Shown here: positions 15,545 through 24,754 of the stretch, one piece after another
How positions within the stretch are numbered: the first letter of the stretch is position 1
How the letters are laid out: the number at the start of each line of letters is the position of its first letter
Assembly (NCBI RefSeq): GCF_001618425.1
Contig: NZ_BDCU01000018.1
Span: 584,463-648,462, forward strand
Source: Nocardia fusca NBRC 14340
GTDB taxonomy: Bacteria > Actinomycetota > Actinomycetes > Mycobacteriales > Mycobacteriaceae
Length of the DNA: 64,000 nucleotides
Reading direction: 5' to 3'
Program-made: the position numbers and the translations under genes
The notes under the pieces: generated by a model
Told to the model about the DNA's origin: nothing
Databases searched by the model: none
What the model saw: the letters and a program-made list of their open reading frames with translations, nothing else

Positions 15545-18027
15545 CGACCCGCGTCGCAGGGGGGCTCTCCCGCGCACCCGTCTCCGTCGGGTTGCTCGCG
15601 GTGATCTGGATTCTCGCGGTGATCACCGGGGCGTGGGCGAAGGGCCCGTCGCATGAGCTGGCCGCGCACGTCTCGCTCGGCCTCCCGACCCTCGACAAAG
15701 GGTACGTCTGGACCCTGTGGACCTCGGGACTGTTCGCCTCCGGGGCAGGCGGCTACCTGCTGGCGACGGTGTTCGTGCTCGCGGTCGCGGTGCCGGTAGA
15801 ACAGCGCATCGGCAGCCGGCGTTTCGCGATCGCGGTACTCGCCGCCCAGGGCGCGGGCGCCGCGCTGGCACTCGCCGCGGCGCGGCTCGCGTCGGCGGTG
15901 CCGAACTCCTGGGGTCTGGAACTGCACGGCCACCTGACGGCGGACCCGCTGCCCTGGGTCTTCGGGGCGCTGCTCGCCGCCAGCGCGGCGATGCACACCC
16001 TGTGGCGCCGGCGTATCCGGGCGCTGCTGCTGGTGATCCTGGTGACCACAGCCCTGTTCGCCGGGCATCTGCCGGATGTGGCGCGATTGTGTGTCGCGCT
16101 GGCGGGTCTGCTCATCGGACCGCTGCTGTTCGGGCGCTCCGCGCGCAGCCCGGTGCTCGGCGGAACGATCCGGGAGCGCCGCACACTCGTCGCGCTCGTC
16201 GTCGCGGCCAGTATTCTGGGCCCGCTCTTCGCCGCGTTCTCCCCGCATGCCATCGGCCCCCTGTCGTCCCTGCGTGAACTGTTCGATCAGGTGCCCTACA
16301 GTGCGCGCGAACTGGTCGACATCTGCGCCGACCCGGCCCTGCACGACGAGTGCCGCACAGGGCAGCAGGCACTGCGCCTGTCCGGTATCGGACCGCTGAC
16401 CATGAACATTCTGCCGTCGATACTGCTGCTCGTCGGGGCCGAGGGACTGCGTCGCGGCCGGCGCGCGGCCTGGCTGCTCTCGGTCGGCGGGCATATCGTG
16501 CTCCTCGGCCTCGCCTGCGTCAGTGTGATCGTGCGGACCATCGAACAGGACCAGGCGCGCTGGGTGCTCTACGGCATCCATCGGCACAGCACGGTGTACC
16601 GGGATTTCGCTCCGCTGCTCGCCCTGATCGCGGTCCTCGTGCTGTTACTGGCCACCCGGCGGCTCTTCGATGTGCGCGCCGCGCGCGGGACGTACCGCCG
16701 GGTCTGGCTGGGTACGCTCGCCGCGGCGGGGGCCGCGCTCGCGCTCTATGTGGTGCTCGGGACACTGCTCGCCGGCGGATTCGATCGCGATCCCGGGGTC
16801 GGCACGCTATTGCGTGATGCCCCGTTGCGACTGCTGCCGCCGGTGTACCTCCAGCTCTTCGAACCGCCGGTCCTGCCACTCACCCCGGCGGCGACACTGC
16901 TGTTCGAGTGGATCGGCGTACTCGTCTGGGTGACGTTGTGCCTGTCGATGCTGCGCAGTTTCTTCACCCCGCCGGCCGGATACGACCTCGGCGGTGAGCG
17001 CCGGGTGCGGGAGCTGTTGCACAACCCGGGCGGGGGCTCCCTGTCGTGGATGAGCACCTGGGCCGGCAACAGGTACTGGTTCAGCGCGGACGGCCGGCAC
17101 GCGGTGGCCTATCGGGTGCATTCCGGTGTCGCGCTGACCACGACGGATCCGATCGGTGAGCGCGGTGGTCTGGCCGAGGCAGCCGACGAGTTCGCGGCCT
17201 GGTGTCTCGGCAACGGGTGGACTCCGTGCTTCTACTCCGTCGGTCCCGATACCGCGGCTCTCGCCGGAGAACACGGCTGGAGCTGCCTGCAGGTCGCCGA
17301 GGAGACGATCGTCGATCTGGCCGATCTCGCGTTCAAGGGCAAGAAGTTCCAGGATGTGCGGACCGCCCTGAATCGGGCGGGCAAGGAGGGGATCGAGGCG
17401 CGGTGGACAACGTTCGCCGAGGCGCCGCTGGCGGTGACCGAGCAAATCGTCGAGATCTCCGAGGAATGGGTCGCGGACAAGGGCCTGCCCGAGATGGGTT
17501 TCACCCTCGGGGGCCTGACCGAACTGCAGGATCCCGAGGTCCGGCTGCTATTGGCCGTCGACCGCGACGACCACGTCCAAGCCGTCACCTCCTGGATGCC
17601 GGTGTACCGGGACGCCGCCCTCGTCGGTTTCACCCTGGATTTCATGCGGCGCCGCGCCGACGGATTCCGGGTGGCGATGGAGTTCCTCATCGCCTCGGCC
17701 GCATTGTCCGCCCAGGAACAGGGACTGGAATTCCTCAGCCTGTCCGGGGCACCGTTGGCCGGCTCCGACACCACCGAACCCGACCTCGACCGCAGTGCAC
17801 TCGACGGTTTGCTCGATCTGCTGGGTCGCACCCTGGAGCCGGTCTACGGCTTCCGGTCGCTGCTCGCTTTCAAGGCGAAGTTCCAGCCGCGGCACCGGCC
17901 CGTGTACATGGTGTTCCCCGATGCCGCGGCATTGCCGACGATCGGGATCGCCGTCGGCCGGGCGTACCTACCGCATCTGTCGCTGGAGGAGAGCGGACAG
18001 TTGCTGACCCACCTGCTCCGCCGCTGA
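15541..18027 (+). CDS. mprF: MprF-like bifunctional membrane protein (rhomboid-like plus DUF2156)
   Basis: From the GTG at 15541 the protein has 828 aa. The first about 490 residues carry a dozen or more transmembrane helices, the first six resembling a rhomboid-like module. The last 330 residues are a DUF2156 domain (RYWFSADGRHAVAYRVHSGV, EEWVADKGLPEMGFTLGG, FLSLSGAPLAG), the aminoacyl-phosphatidylglycerol synthase fold. Family members transfer Lys or Ala from tRNA to phosphatidylglycerol and flip the product, lowering surface charge. No lysyl-tRNA synthetase domain is fused, unlike mycobacterial LysX. It is coupled to the upstream esterase. Confidence 0.82.
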   Translation: MTTRVAGGLSRAPVSVGLLAVIWILAVITGAWAKGPSHELAAHVSLGLPTLDKGYVWTLWTSGLFASGAGGYLLATVFVLAVAVPVEQRIGSRRFAIAVLAAQGAGAALALAAARLASAVPNSWGLELHGHLTADPLPWVFGALLAASAAMHTLWRRRIRALLLVILVTTALFAGHLPDVARLCVALAGLLIGPLLFGRSARSPVLGGTIRERRTLVALVVAASILGPLFAAFSPHAIGPLSSLRELFDQVPYSARELVDICADPALHDECRTGQQALRLSGIGPLTMNILPSILLLVGAEGLRRGRRAAWLLSVGGHIVLLGLACVSVIVRTIEQDQARWVLYGIHRHSTVYRDFAPLLALIAVLVLLLATRRLFDVRAARGTYRRVWLGTLAAAGAALALYVVLGTLLAGGFDRDPGVGTLLRDAPLRLLPPVYLQLFEPPVLPLTPAATLLFEWIGVLVWVTLCLSMLRSFFTPPAGYDLGGERRVRELLHNPGGGSLSWMSTWAGNRYWFSADGRHAVAYRVHSGVALTTTDPIGERGGLAEAADEFAAWCLGNGWTPCFYSVGPDTAALAGEHGWSCLQVAEETIVDLADLAFKGKKFQDVRTALNRAGKEGIEARWTTFAEAPLAVTEQIVEISEEWVADKGLPEMGFTLGGLTELQDPEVRLLLAVDRDDHVQAVTSWMPVYRDAALVGFTLDFMRRRADGFRVAMEFLIASAALSAQEQGLEFLSLSGAPLAGSDTTEPDLDRSALDGLLDLLGRTLEPVYGFRSLLAFKAKFQPRHRPVYMVFPDAAALPTIGIAVGRAYLPHLSLEESGQLLTHLLRR

Positions 18028-18061
18028 GCCACCGCGGTGGGTCCGGGGAAGAGACCGGCTG

Positions 18062-18979
18062 TCAGCGACGCAGGGAGGTCTCGCGATCCAAGCGCGCGAG
18101 TTTGGCCGGGTTCCGGACCGCATACAGCCCGGTGATCAGTCCCTCGTCGATACGCATCGCCACGACGGTGTCGGCCTTGCCGTCGAGTTCGATGATCAGC
18201 GCCGGATGACCGTTGATCCGGGCCGGACGCAGCACCGCAGCACCCGCGATCCGGCCCAGCACCTCGGCGACCGGTCCGGAGCCCACCACCGGCGTCGCCG
18301 CCGCCCGCACGACGCCGCCCCCGTCGGTGAGCAGTACTACGTCGGGGGCGAGGATATCGAGCAGGTTCCGCAGGTCGCCCGTGTCGACCGCCCGCTGGAA
18401 GGCCGTGAGGGCACTGCGGGTCTCGGCCGCCGAGACCGCACCGCGGGGCCGCCGCGCCGCGATATGGGAGCGGGCACGGTAGGCGATCTGGCGGACCGCC
18501 GCCGGGGTCTTGTCGACAGCCTCGGCGATTTCCGCGTGATCCAGCCCGAACACCTCGTGCAGTACGAACACCGCGCGTTCCACCGGCGCGAGCGTCTCCA
18601 GCACCAGCAGCATCGCCATCGAAACGCTGTCGGCCAGTTCGACATCCTCGGCCACATCGGGTGCGGTCAGCAGCGGCTCGGGTAGCCACGGGCCGACATA
18701 GGACTCCCGGCGCCGGCCGAGCGCACGCAGGCGGTCCAGCGCCTGCCGCGTGGTGATCCGCACCAGGTAGGCACGGTGATCCCGGACCACGCCGAGGTCG
18801 ACGCCCACCCATCGCAGCCAGGTCTCCTGGAGCACGTCCTCGGCGTCGGCGGCCGAGCCGAGCATTTCGTAGGCGACGGTGAACAGCAGGTTGCGGTGGG
18901 CCACGAAGAGTTCGGTGGCGGGGTCGGTCCCGCCGGCGGCCGAATCGTCACCGGGCGTGGTCTGCGCTGAACCGTCCAT
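18062..18979 (-). CDS. SigJ-like ECF RNA polymerase sigma factor
   Basis: From the ATG at 18977-18979 (AGGA upstream) the protein has 305 aa. Region 2 (NLLFTVAYEMLGSAADAEDV) and region 4 (FVLHEVFGLDHAEIAEAV) are followed by a C-terminal SnoaL-like domain of about 110 residues, the signature of the SigJ/ECF41 group. In that group the C-terminal domain modulates sigma activity, and a carboxymuconolactone decarboxylase or similar redox gene usually lies next door. That is the case here, with the divergent but frameshifted gene at 19054. Confidence 0.9.
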   Translation of the reverse strand: MDGSAQTTPGDDSAAGGTDPATELFVAHRNLLFTVAYEMLGSAADAEDVLQETWLRWVGVDLGVVRDHRAYLVRITTRQALDRLRALGRRRESYVGPWLPEPLLTAPDVAEDVELADSVSMAMLLVLETLAPVERAVFVLHEVFGLDHAEIAEAVDKTPAAVRQIAYRARSHIAARRPRGAVSAAETRSALTAFQRAVDTGDLRNLLDILAPDVVLLTDGGGVVRAAATPVVGSGPVAEVLGRIAGAAVLRPARINGHPALIIELDGKADTVVAMRIDEGLITGLYAVRNPAKLARLDRETSLRR

Positions 18980-19053
18980 GGGTGGTTCCTGCTTCCTCTC
19001 GACAGTGTCACCATCAGACGCCGCTCGCGGCTCTGCCGTAACACCGGGACGCA

Positions 19054-19520
19054 GTGGTGCATGCCACACTCGCCGCCAAGATCGGCCGGCGGTTCGCCAA
19101 CACCAGCCTGGCGATCATGCAGTCCGGGCTCCCGAAGGCGACCCTCGAACTCGTGGAACTGCGCGCCAGCCAGATCAACGGCTGCGGTTTCTGCGTCGAC
19201 GCCCACGCCAAGGAGCTGGCGGCGGCGGGAGAACCCGCCGCCGGATCAACCTCGTCTCCGCGTGGCGCGAGTCCACGGTGTTCACCGCAGCCGAGCAGGC
19301 CGCCCTGGCGCTCGCCGAAGAGGGCACCCGGATCGCCGATGCGCAGCCGGGGGTCTCCGACGAGACCTGGGCCCGGGTGCGCGAGCACTACGACGACGAT
19401 CAGATCGCTGCCCTGGTGTACCTGGTCGCCATGATCAACGCGGCCAACCGGCTCGGCGTGATCCTGCATCAGAAGGGCGGTTCCTACGAGGCCGGCATGT
19501 TCGCGGCCATGGCGAACTGA
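19054..19520 (+). pseudogene. AhpD/carboxymuconolactone decarboxylase-like protein, frameshifted
   Basis: The first frame encodes AAKIGRRFANTSLAIMQSGL and the redox motif INGCGFCVDAHAKELAAAGE (CxxC...H). At about 19235 homology jumps to another frame (RINLVSAWRESTVFTAAEQA to FAAMAN). The two halves together make one AhpD-like protein of about 155 aa, so a single indel in the GC-rich stretch broke it, unless the base call is wrong. The N-terminus looks short. It is the usual partner of the neighbouring SigJ-like gene, so loss would uncouple that sigma factor from its target. Confidence 0.75.
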
Positions 19521-20288
19521 TCGGCCACCGCGCGCCGTCCCGGCCCGGGCCGGGACGGCGCGATCTCCAGGACCAGTTTCCCTGTGGTGGCACCCGATTC
19601 GATGCGCCGGTGCGCCTCGGCCGCCCGGGCCAAGGCCAGGGTGGCCACCTGAACGGTCAGTTCCCCCGCAGTCACCGCGGTGACCGCGCGCCGCAGCGCG
19701 GCGCCGGTTTCCACGGGGTGGGCGGCGGCGAAGGCGGCCAGGTTGAAACCGGAGACCGTCTTGTTGGAGAACCACAGCTCGTTGGCGGACAGACCCACAT
19801 CGGCGGCGCCGGACGCATTGCCCATCACCACCAACCGGCCCATCGGCGCGAGCCGGTCCAGGCTCGCACGGCGGGTGGCGCCACCGACCATATCGACGAC
19901 GATATCGAACTCGCCCGCGGCGGCGAGCTCCTCGCGCAGGATCACTTCGTCGTAGCCGAACTGCCCGGCGATCTCCTTCTTGGCGGGACTACCGACCGTG
20001 CCGACCACCCGACCCGCCCCCAGTAGCCGGGCGGCCCGGCCGAGCTGGCTACCCACTCCCCCGGCGGCCGCGTGCACCAGCACGCTCTCGCCCGGTTCTA
20101 TCCGGGCGACCCGGTCCAATACCAGGAACGCGGTCGTGCTGTTGGACGGCACCGCCGCGGCCACGGCCGGGCTCAGGCGCGTCTCGTCGAACGGGACCGA
20201 CGAGATCGGCAGCGGTAACCACCACCTCGGCGTACCCGCCACTGTCCACGATGGTCAGGGCGGCGACGGGGTCGCCCACCGACAACCC
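19484..20288 (-). pseudogene. Zinc-free quinone oxidoreductase, 5-prime truncated and frameshifted
   Basis: Residues from VPFDETRLSPAVAAAVPSNS through the NADPH-binding HAAAGGVGSQLGRAARLLGA to the end match NADPH:quinone reductase-like MDR proteins. The preceding strand (LSVGDPVAALTIVDSGGYAE) lies in another frame, shifted near 20198. The first about 80 residues of the GroES-like domain are missing because the gene is fused directly to an XRE regulator fragment at about 20288. An internal frame of 252 aa remains open but lacks half of the substrate domain. Confidence 0.75.
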
Positions 20289-20570
20289 GCGTTCCGCCTC
20301 GTCGAGCCGCAACGCACGCGCGACCGCGTCCAGTACGTTGTCGGACACCTTGATATCGCGACCCTGTTCCAGCCACGTGTACCAGGACACCCCCACCCCG
20401 GCCAGCACCGCGACCTCTTCCCGGCGCAACCCGGGTGTCCGGCGCCGGCCCGTATCGGGCAGCCCCGCCGCCGGGGTCAGCCGTTCGCGGCGACTGCGCA
20501 GGAACTCGCGGAGTTCCGCCCGTCACCGATCACGAGCGGCGGCGCGCCGCGGCAGATCATCGGTGCTCAC
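20289..20570 (-). pseudogene. XRE/MmyB-type regulator N-terminus with nonsense codon, fused to the oxidoreductase
   Basis: The minus strand encodes the N-terminus of a common actinobacterial XRE regulator: a GTG at 20568-20570, VSTDDLPRRAAARDR, then an in-frame TGA, then ELREFLRSRRERLTPAAGLP and the helix-turn-helix EVAVLAGVGVSWYTWLEQGR. It breaks off after RALRLDEAERG and continues as oxidoreductase. The GTG overlaps the TetR stop by 4 bases, so the gene was coupled to the TetR gene. A premature stop, a deletion fusion and a downstream frameshift lie within 400 bases. Confidence 0.7.
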
Positions 20571-21187
20571 TTCTCCACGATAGATCGGGCCGTAGCCGGG
20601 GCGGCGACACTGTCCCAGGCGTGCATCGCATGGTCCACCACCCGCTGGGCGTCCGCCCGCGAACAACCGTCGCGGGTCCGGATCGCCAGACCGTGCAGGA
20701 CGGTCAGATAGAACGAGGCCATGGCTTCGATATCGGCACCGGCCGGTATGTCGCCGTCGGCGCGCCCCCGCTCGAGCCGGGCGAGTAGTTCGGCACGGTC
20801 CCGGGCCCGCAGTTGCGCCAGCAGGTCCCGGACATGGGTGTTGTCCGGGGTGACATTGGTCGCCGCGAGTACCACCATGCAGCCCAGCGGCGTCGCCGGG
20901 TCGAGGTTGGCATCCACCTTCTGCCGCAACATCGCCTCCACCGCTTCGCGTGCGGTGGGCATCCGGTCCATGGGGCGCGGGGCCGCGCTCCCGTAGAGGG
21001 CGACGGCCTCGCGGAACAACTCCTCTTTCGAGCCGAAGGCGGTGTAGAGGCTGCGCGCGCCGATACCCATCGCGGCGGTGAGATCGCTGATCGAGACGCC
21101 CTCGTACCCGTGTTCCCAGAACAGGTACATCGCGGCGCGCAGCGCGGCGTCCCGCTCGAAGCCACGCGGGCGGCCAGGACCCGGCAT
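20567..21187 (-). CDS. TetR family transcriptional regulator
   Basis: From the ATG at 21185-21187 (GGAGG just upstream) the protein has 206 aa. It has a TetR helix-turn-helix (GVSISDLTAAMGIGARSLYT, FGSKEELF) and a C-terminal domain like the AcrR/TetR_C group that pairs with short-chain dehydrogenases. It is divergent from the SDR at 21276, with a long dyad between them. It probably represses the SDR and itself. A longer frame reaching 21379 would cross the SDR start and operator and is unlikely. Confidence 0.88.
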   Translation of the reverse strand: MPGPGRPRGFERDAALRAAMYLFWEHGYEGVSISDLTAAMGIGARSLYTAFGSKEELFREAVALYGSAAPRPMDRMPTAREAVEAMLRQKVDANLDPATPLGCMVVLAATNVTPDNTHVRDLLAQLRARDRAELLARLERGRADGDIPAGADIEAMASFYLTVLHGLAIRTRDGCSRADAQRVVDHAMHAWDSVAAPATARSIVEK

Positions 21188-21235
21188 CACACCTCCACTC
21201 TGCGCTGTTGACACGCCCATGCTATCCACGGTACC

Positions 21236-21263
21236 TATTTGTGCAACGATCACTGCACAAATA
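21236..21263. promoter_or_regulatory. 28-bp dyad, probable TetR operator
   Basis: Perfect 10-bp arms TATTTGTGCA and TGCACAAATA flank an 8-bp spacer, 12 bases upstream of the SDR start and in the TetR/SDR intergenic gap. Dyad size and position are those of TetR operators. Confidence 0.75.
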
Positions 21264-21275
21264 TCGGGAGTTGAA

Positions 21276-22013
21276 ATGGGTCTAGCAGGAAAAGTGGCAC
21301 TGGTGACGGGCGGGAGCCGGGGTATCGGCGCCGCGATCGCGCAGCGACTGGCCGCCGACGGCGCGGATATCGTGCTCACCTACAACACCGCGGCCGGACC
21401 CGCCGACGAGGTGGTCGCGCGGATCCGCGAAACCGGCCGGCGCGCGCTGGCCGTGGCCGCACCCGCCACGGACCCGGAGGCGGTCCCGGCCGCGGTGGAT
21501 CGGACCGTGGCCGAGTTCGGCAGGCTCGACATCGTGGTCAACAACGCGGGCATCTTCCCCTACGGCACCATCGACGAACTGACCATGGAACAGTTCGACG
21601 AGACCATGAACCTCCACGTTCGCGCCGCGTTCGCGGCCGCGCGCGCGGCGAGCCCGCATCTCGGCGAAGGCGGTCGCATCATCAGTATCGGAAGCAATCT
21701 CGCCGAACGGGCCACCCGCCCGGGCCTGAGCCTGTACTCGATGAGCAAGGCCGCGCTGATCGGTTTCACCAAAGGACTCGCCCGCGATCTGGGCCCGCGC
21801 GGTATCACGGTCAATGTGGTGCAGCCGGGTTCGACCGATACCGAGATGAATCCCGCCGACAGTGCGCCCGCCGACGCCCAGCGGGCGGCCACCGCGCTCG
21901 GCCGGTACGCGGCGGCCACCGAGATCGCCGCCGCCGTCGCCTATCTGGCGGGTGAGGGGGGCGCCTTCGTCACCGGCAGCACCCTCACGGTCGACGGCGG
22001 CGCCAACGCCTAG
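21276..22013 (+). CDS. Short-chain dehydrogenase/reductase (classical SDR)
   Basis: This 245-aa classical SDR has the nucleotide motif TGGSRGIG (about residues 12-19), NNAG (about 88-91), a catalytic Ser in SIGSN, Y-x-x-x-K in LYSMSKAAL, and a C-terminal GSTLTVDGGANA. An Asn/Thr after the second strand suggests NADP(H). The start is set by CGGGAG 5 bases before the ATG. It probably reduces a carbonyl compound, substrate unknown. Regulation is by the divergent TetR through the dyad at 21236-21263. Confidence 0.9.
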   Translation: MGLAGKVALVTGGSRGIGAAIAQRLAADGADIVLTYNTAAGPADEVVARIRETGRRALAVAAPATDPEAVPAAVDRTVAEFGRLDIVVNNAGIFPYGTIDELTMEQFDETMNLHVRAAFAAARAASPHLGEGGRIISIGSNLAERATRPGLSLYSMSKAALIGFTKGLARDLGPRGITVNVVQPGSTDTEMNPADSAPADAQRAATALGRYAAATEIAAAVAYLAGEGGAFVTGSTLTVDGGANA

Positions 22014-22016
22014 AGT

Positions 22017-22790
22017 TCACCGCCCCGCCTCCGCCTGCTCCTCGATCCGGCTCAGCGCCTGATAGATCTCGCTCTCCAGCGCGAGCAGTTCGGTATCGCC
22101 CTTGCGGCGCGGCCGCGGCACATCGATGGAGAACTCGCGGTACACCCGGCCCGGCCGCGGCGACAACAGGATCACGCGGTCGGCCAGGTACACCGCCTCC
22201 CCCACATCATGGGTGACGAAGACGACCGTCCGGCGGCGGCTCTCCCACAGCGCCAGCAGATCCCGTTGCAGCTGGATCCGGGTCAGGTGGTCGACGGCGC
22301 CGAACGGTTCGTCCATGAGCAGGACCGCGGGTTCGGTCGCCAGGGTCCGGGCGATTCCGGCCCGCTGCCGCATACCCCCGGACAACTGATGCGGATATTT
22401 GCGTTCGAAACCGGCCAACCCGACCTGGGCCAGGTACTCCGCGGCGGCCGCGCGCCGCTGCGCGCGGGGCACCCCGCGGAACTCCAGCCCGAGTTCGACA
22501 TTGCGGGCCACGGTGCGCCACGGATACAGCGAGGCATCCTGGAACACCACGCCGATCCGGCTGTTCGTACCGGCGACCGGCCGGCCCTCGAACAGCACCT
22601 CGCCCTCGGTCGTGTCCTGGAGCCCCGACAGGATGTCGAGCAGTGTGCTCTTACCGCAGCCGCTGGGGCCCAGGAGGACGACGAATTCTGCTTCGCCGAT
22701 GGTCAGGTCGATTCCGTCGAGCGCCCGGACCGGCGGGTCGGTGGGGAATTCTTTGCCCACACCGCGTACTTCGAAGGTTGCCACGGACAT
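22017..22790 (-). CDS. ABC transporter ATPase of the nitrate/sulfonate/taurine type
   Basis: The 257-aa protein contains Walker A GPSGCGKST, a Q-loop (VVFQDASLYPW), the signature LSGGMRQR, Walker B LLMDEPFGAVD and an H-loop (FVTHD), matching SsuB/TauB-type ATPases. It energises import by the permease and binding protein encoded upstream. It is the last gene of a minus-strand operon (28743 to 22017) that also carries two flavin monooxygenases, which points to alkanesulfonate or another organosulfur compound as substrate. Confidence 0.9.
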   Translation of the reverse strand: MSVATFEVRGVGKEFPTDPPVRALDGIDLTIGEAEFVVLLGPSGCGKSTLLDILSGLQDTTEGEVLFEGRPVAGTNSRIGVVFQDASLYPWRTVARNVELGLEFRGVPRAQRRAAAAEYLAQVGLAGFERKYPHQLSGGMRQRAGIARTLATEPAVLLMDEPFGAVDHLTRIQLQRDLLALWESRRRTVVFVTHDVGEAVYLADRVILLSPRPGRVYREFSIDVPRPRRKGDTELLALESEIYQALSRIEEQAEAGR

Positions 22791-22820
22791 ACCTCGCTGA
22801 TCGTGTCGTGCTGTCGCGGG

Positions 22821-23849
22821 TCAGCGCGCCGGCCGGGGGTAGGTGAAATCCTTCACGTACTCCTGCGGGATGAACTGCGTATCGATGTATTTGTCGGCGT
22901 CGTAGCGCACATCCTGCAGACCCATTTCGATTTCGATGTCCTGGGTGTCGCGGATGGCCACCGGATCGACCGCCGGGTTGTTGTCCCAGATATCGTCTTC
23001 CTGCCGCAGGGCGAGTTCCACCGCCTTCGGATCGATGGTGCCGAGCTTGGATTTCAGCCACGGCAGGTACTCGTCGTAGTGCTCTTTCGCGTAGGTGTAG
23101 GCCTTGAAGTAGGCGCGCAGACTGCGGCGCAGCAGGTCCGGATCGTTGTCGATCACGTCGTTTCCGGCGATCAGCACGCCGGTGTGGTAGGTCGGCAGGT
23201 AGTCCCAGCCGCGAGCCAGTGTCACCGATTTGCCCTGGAGTTCGCCCAGCGCGGGGAACGGCTGGTGGATGATCGTCGCGTCCACCTGACCGCTGGTGAG
23301 AGTGCCGTAGGCCTGCTCGTTCACGCCGTTGGCGATGAAGCTCACGTCATCGGGATCGACACCGTTGGCGGTGAGGATCTTCCGCGTGTAGGTCTCCATA
23401 CTGCTACCGGCCGTGGCGATCCCGATGGTCTTGCCGCGCAGATCGGCGAAGGATTTGATCTCGGGGCGCGCGATGAGGAAGAACGGCCCCTTGCTCCGGA
23501 ACGCCGAACTGACGATCTTGATCGGTGCGCCTTTCTCGGCCGCCCGCAAATAGTTGCTGGTCGGACCGAAGGCGAACGTCAACTCCCCGGTCGCGACACC
23601 GGTCACCGCGTCCTGGACCTGGGTGAATTTCACATCGAGGTTCTCGGCGTCGAAGAAACCCTTCTCGACACCGAAGCGGATCGGCAACTGCGTATAGGAG
23701 GTGCTGTCCTGCAGGGTCAGCACGCTGCGGCCGTCGGCGGAGGAATCGCCCTCACCCGCGAGGGATTCGACGGTGCCGGAGCAGCCGGTCGCCGCCAGGA
23801 CCAGCGCCACCGCGCCGGCGAGAACGGCCAGAGATCTCTTCTTGAACAC
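22821..23849 (-). CDS. ABC transporter substrate-binding lipoprotein (SsuA-like)
   Basis: The 342-aa protein starts at a GTG with AAGGA upstream and has a lipoprotein signal peptide with lipobox LAATGC. The mature part is a type 2 periplasmic-binding fold of the NMT1/SsuA family (LTLQDSTSYTQLPIRFGVEK, GKTIGIATAGSSMETYTRKI). It would capture the substrate outside the membrane for the adjacent permease and ATPase. The exact ligand cannot be deduced. An aliphatic sulfonate or sulfur heterocycle fits the operon. Confidence 0.88.
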   Translation of the reverse strand: MFKKRSLAVLAGAVALVLAATGCSGTVESLAGEGDSSADGRSVLTLQDSTSYTQLPIRFGVEKGFFDAENLDVKFTQVQDAVTGVATGELTFAFGPTSNYLRAAEKGAPIKIVSSAFRSKGPFFLIARPEIKSFADLRGKTIGIATAGSSMETYTRKILTANGVDPDDVSFIANGVNEQAYGTLTSGQVDATIIHQPFPALGELQGKSVTLARGWDYLPTYHTGVLIAGNDVIDNDPDLLRRSLRAYFKAYTYAKEHYDEYLPWLKSKLGTIDPKAVELALRQEDDIWDNNPAVDPVAIRDTQDIEIEMGLQDVRYDADKYIDTQFIPQEYVKDFTYPRPAR

Positions 23850-23886
23850 AGTTGTTCCTTCGATATGGAGTCGGCGATGCCGGATG

Positions 23887-24747
23887 TCAGGCGTACTTCC
23901 AGCGGAGAAGGACTTTCTTCTCCAGCAGATTCACGGCCGCGATGATGAGAACCGAGAACACCGTGATGGACAGGACCAGCGCGAACAGGGTCGCGGTGTC
24001 GTAGACGCCGATAGCGCGGTTGAGCATATTGCCCAGTCCCGCCTTGGAGGCGATGATCTCCGCGAACAGGGCCGCCACCAGGGCGGTACCCGCCTCGATC
24101 CGCAACGCGGCGACGATACCGGGCGACGCGGACGGCAGGATCACCTTGACGATCGTCTGCCACCGGGAAGCACCGTTCGCCCGCGCGACCTTGAGATGGC
24201 TCTCCTGGACCTGTTTGATCCCGGCGATCGTGTTGAACACGAACAGGAAGTAGCCGAAAAGGAAGACGATCACGATCTTGTGATTGACACCCACGCCCAG
24301 ATACAGAGTGAGCAGCGGGATGATGGTGACCTTCGGTACGGCCATGGCCCCGCCCACGAACGGGTTGAGAAACCGCTCGGCGGTACGCGACAGACCCATA
24401 TAGATTCCGGTCGCGACACCGAACACGAACGCCAGGGCCGTCCCGACGACCGCCTCGTACAGGGTGATCAGCAGATTACCGAAGAGGTGCTCCTCGGTGA
24501 TGAGCCGCGGGAACACGCCGAGCACCTGGGTCGGTGAGGCCAGGTAGATCGATTCCACCCGCCCCGAATCCACCAGCCACTGCAGGATCGCCAGCACCAC
24601 GGCGACGACCGCGAGCTGGCCGGCGGCGACGGCCAGGTTCTTCGGGGACACCGCCGCGCGCAGCCGCCGGCCCGCGGACTGCTTCCGGAGCCACACTGCG
24701 GCCGGGCGTACGACTACTGCCTCGGCTTGATCGAGAGCCACCGTCAT
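23887..24747 (-). CDS. ABC transporter permease (SsuC-like)
   Basis: The 286-aa protein has six or so transmembrane helices and the BPD permease EAA loop (KVARANGASRWQTIVKVILP). The N-terminal 35 residues are cytoplasmic and basic. AAAGGA precedes the ATG. It sits between the binding-protein gene and the monooxygenase gene, 7 bases from the latter's end. It forms the membrane channel of the importer. Confidence 0.88.
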   Translation of the reverse strand: MTVALDQAEAVVVRPAAVWLRKQSAGRRLRAAVSPKNLAVAAGQLAVVAVVLAILQWLVDSGRVESIYLASPTQVLGVFPRLITEEHLFGNLLITLYEAVVGTALAFVFGVATGIYMGLSRTAERFLNPFVGGAMAVPKVTIIPLLTLYLGVGVNHKIVIVFLFGYFLFVFNTIAGIKQVQESHLKVARANGASRWQTIVKVILPSASPGIVAALRIEAGTALVAALFAEIIASKAGLGNMLNRAIGVYDTATLFALVLSITVFSVLIIAAVNLLEKKVLLRWKYA

Positions 24748-24754
24748 CGTCCTT

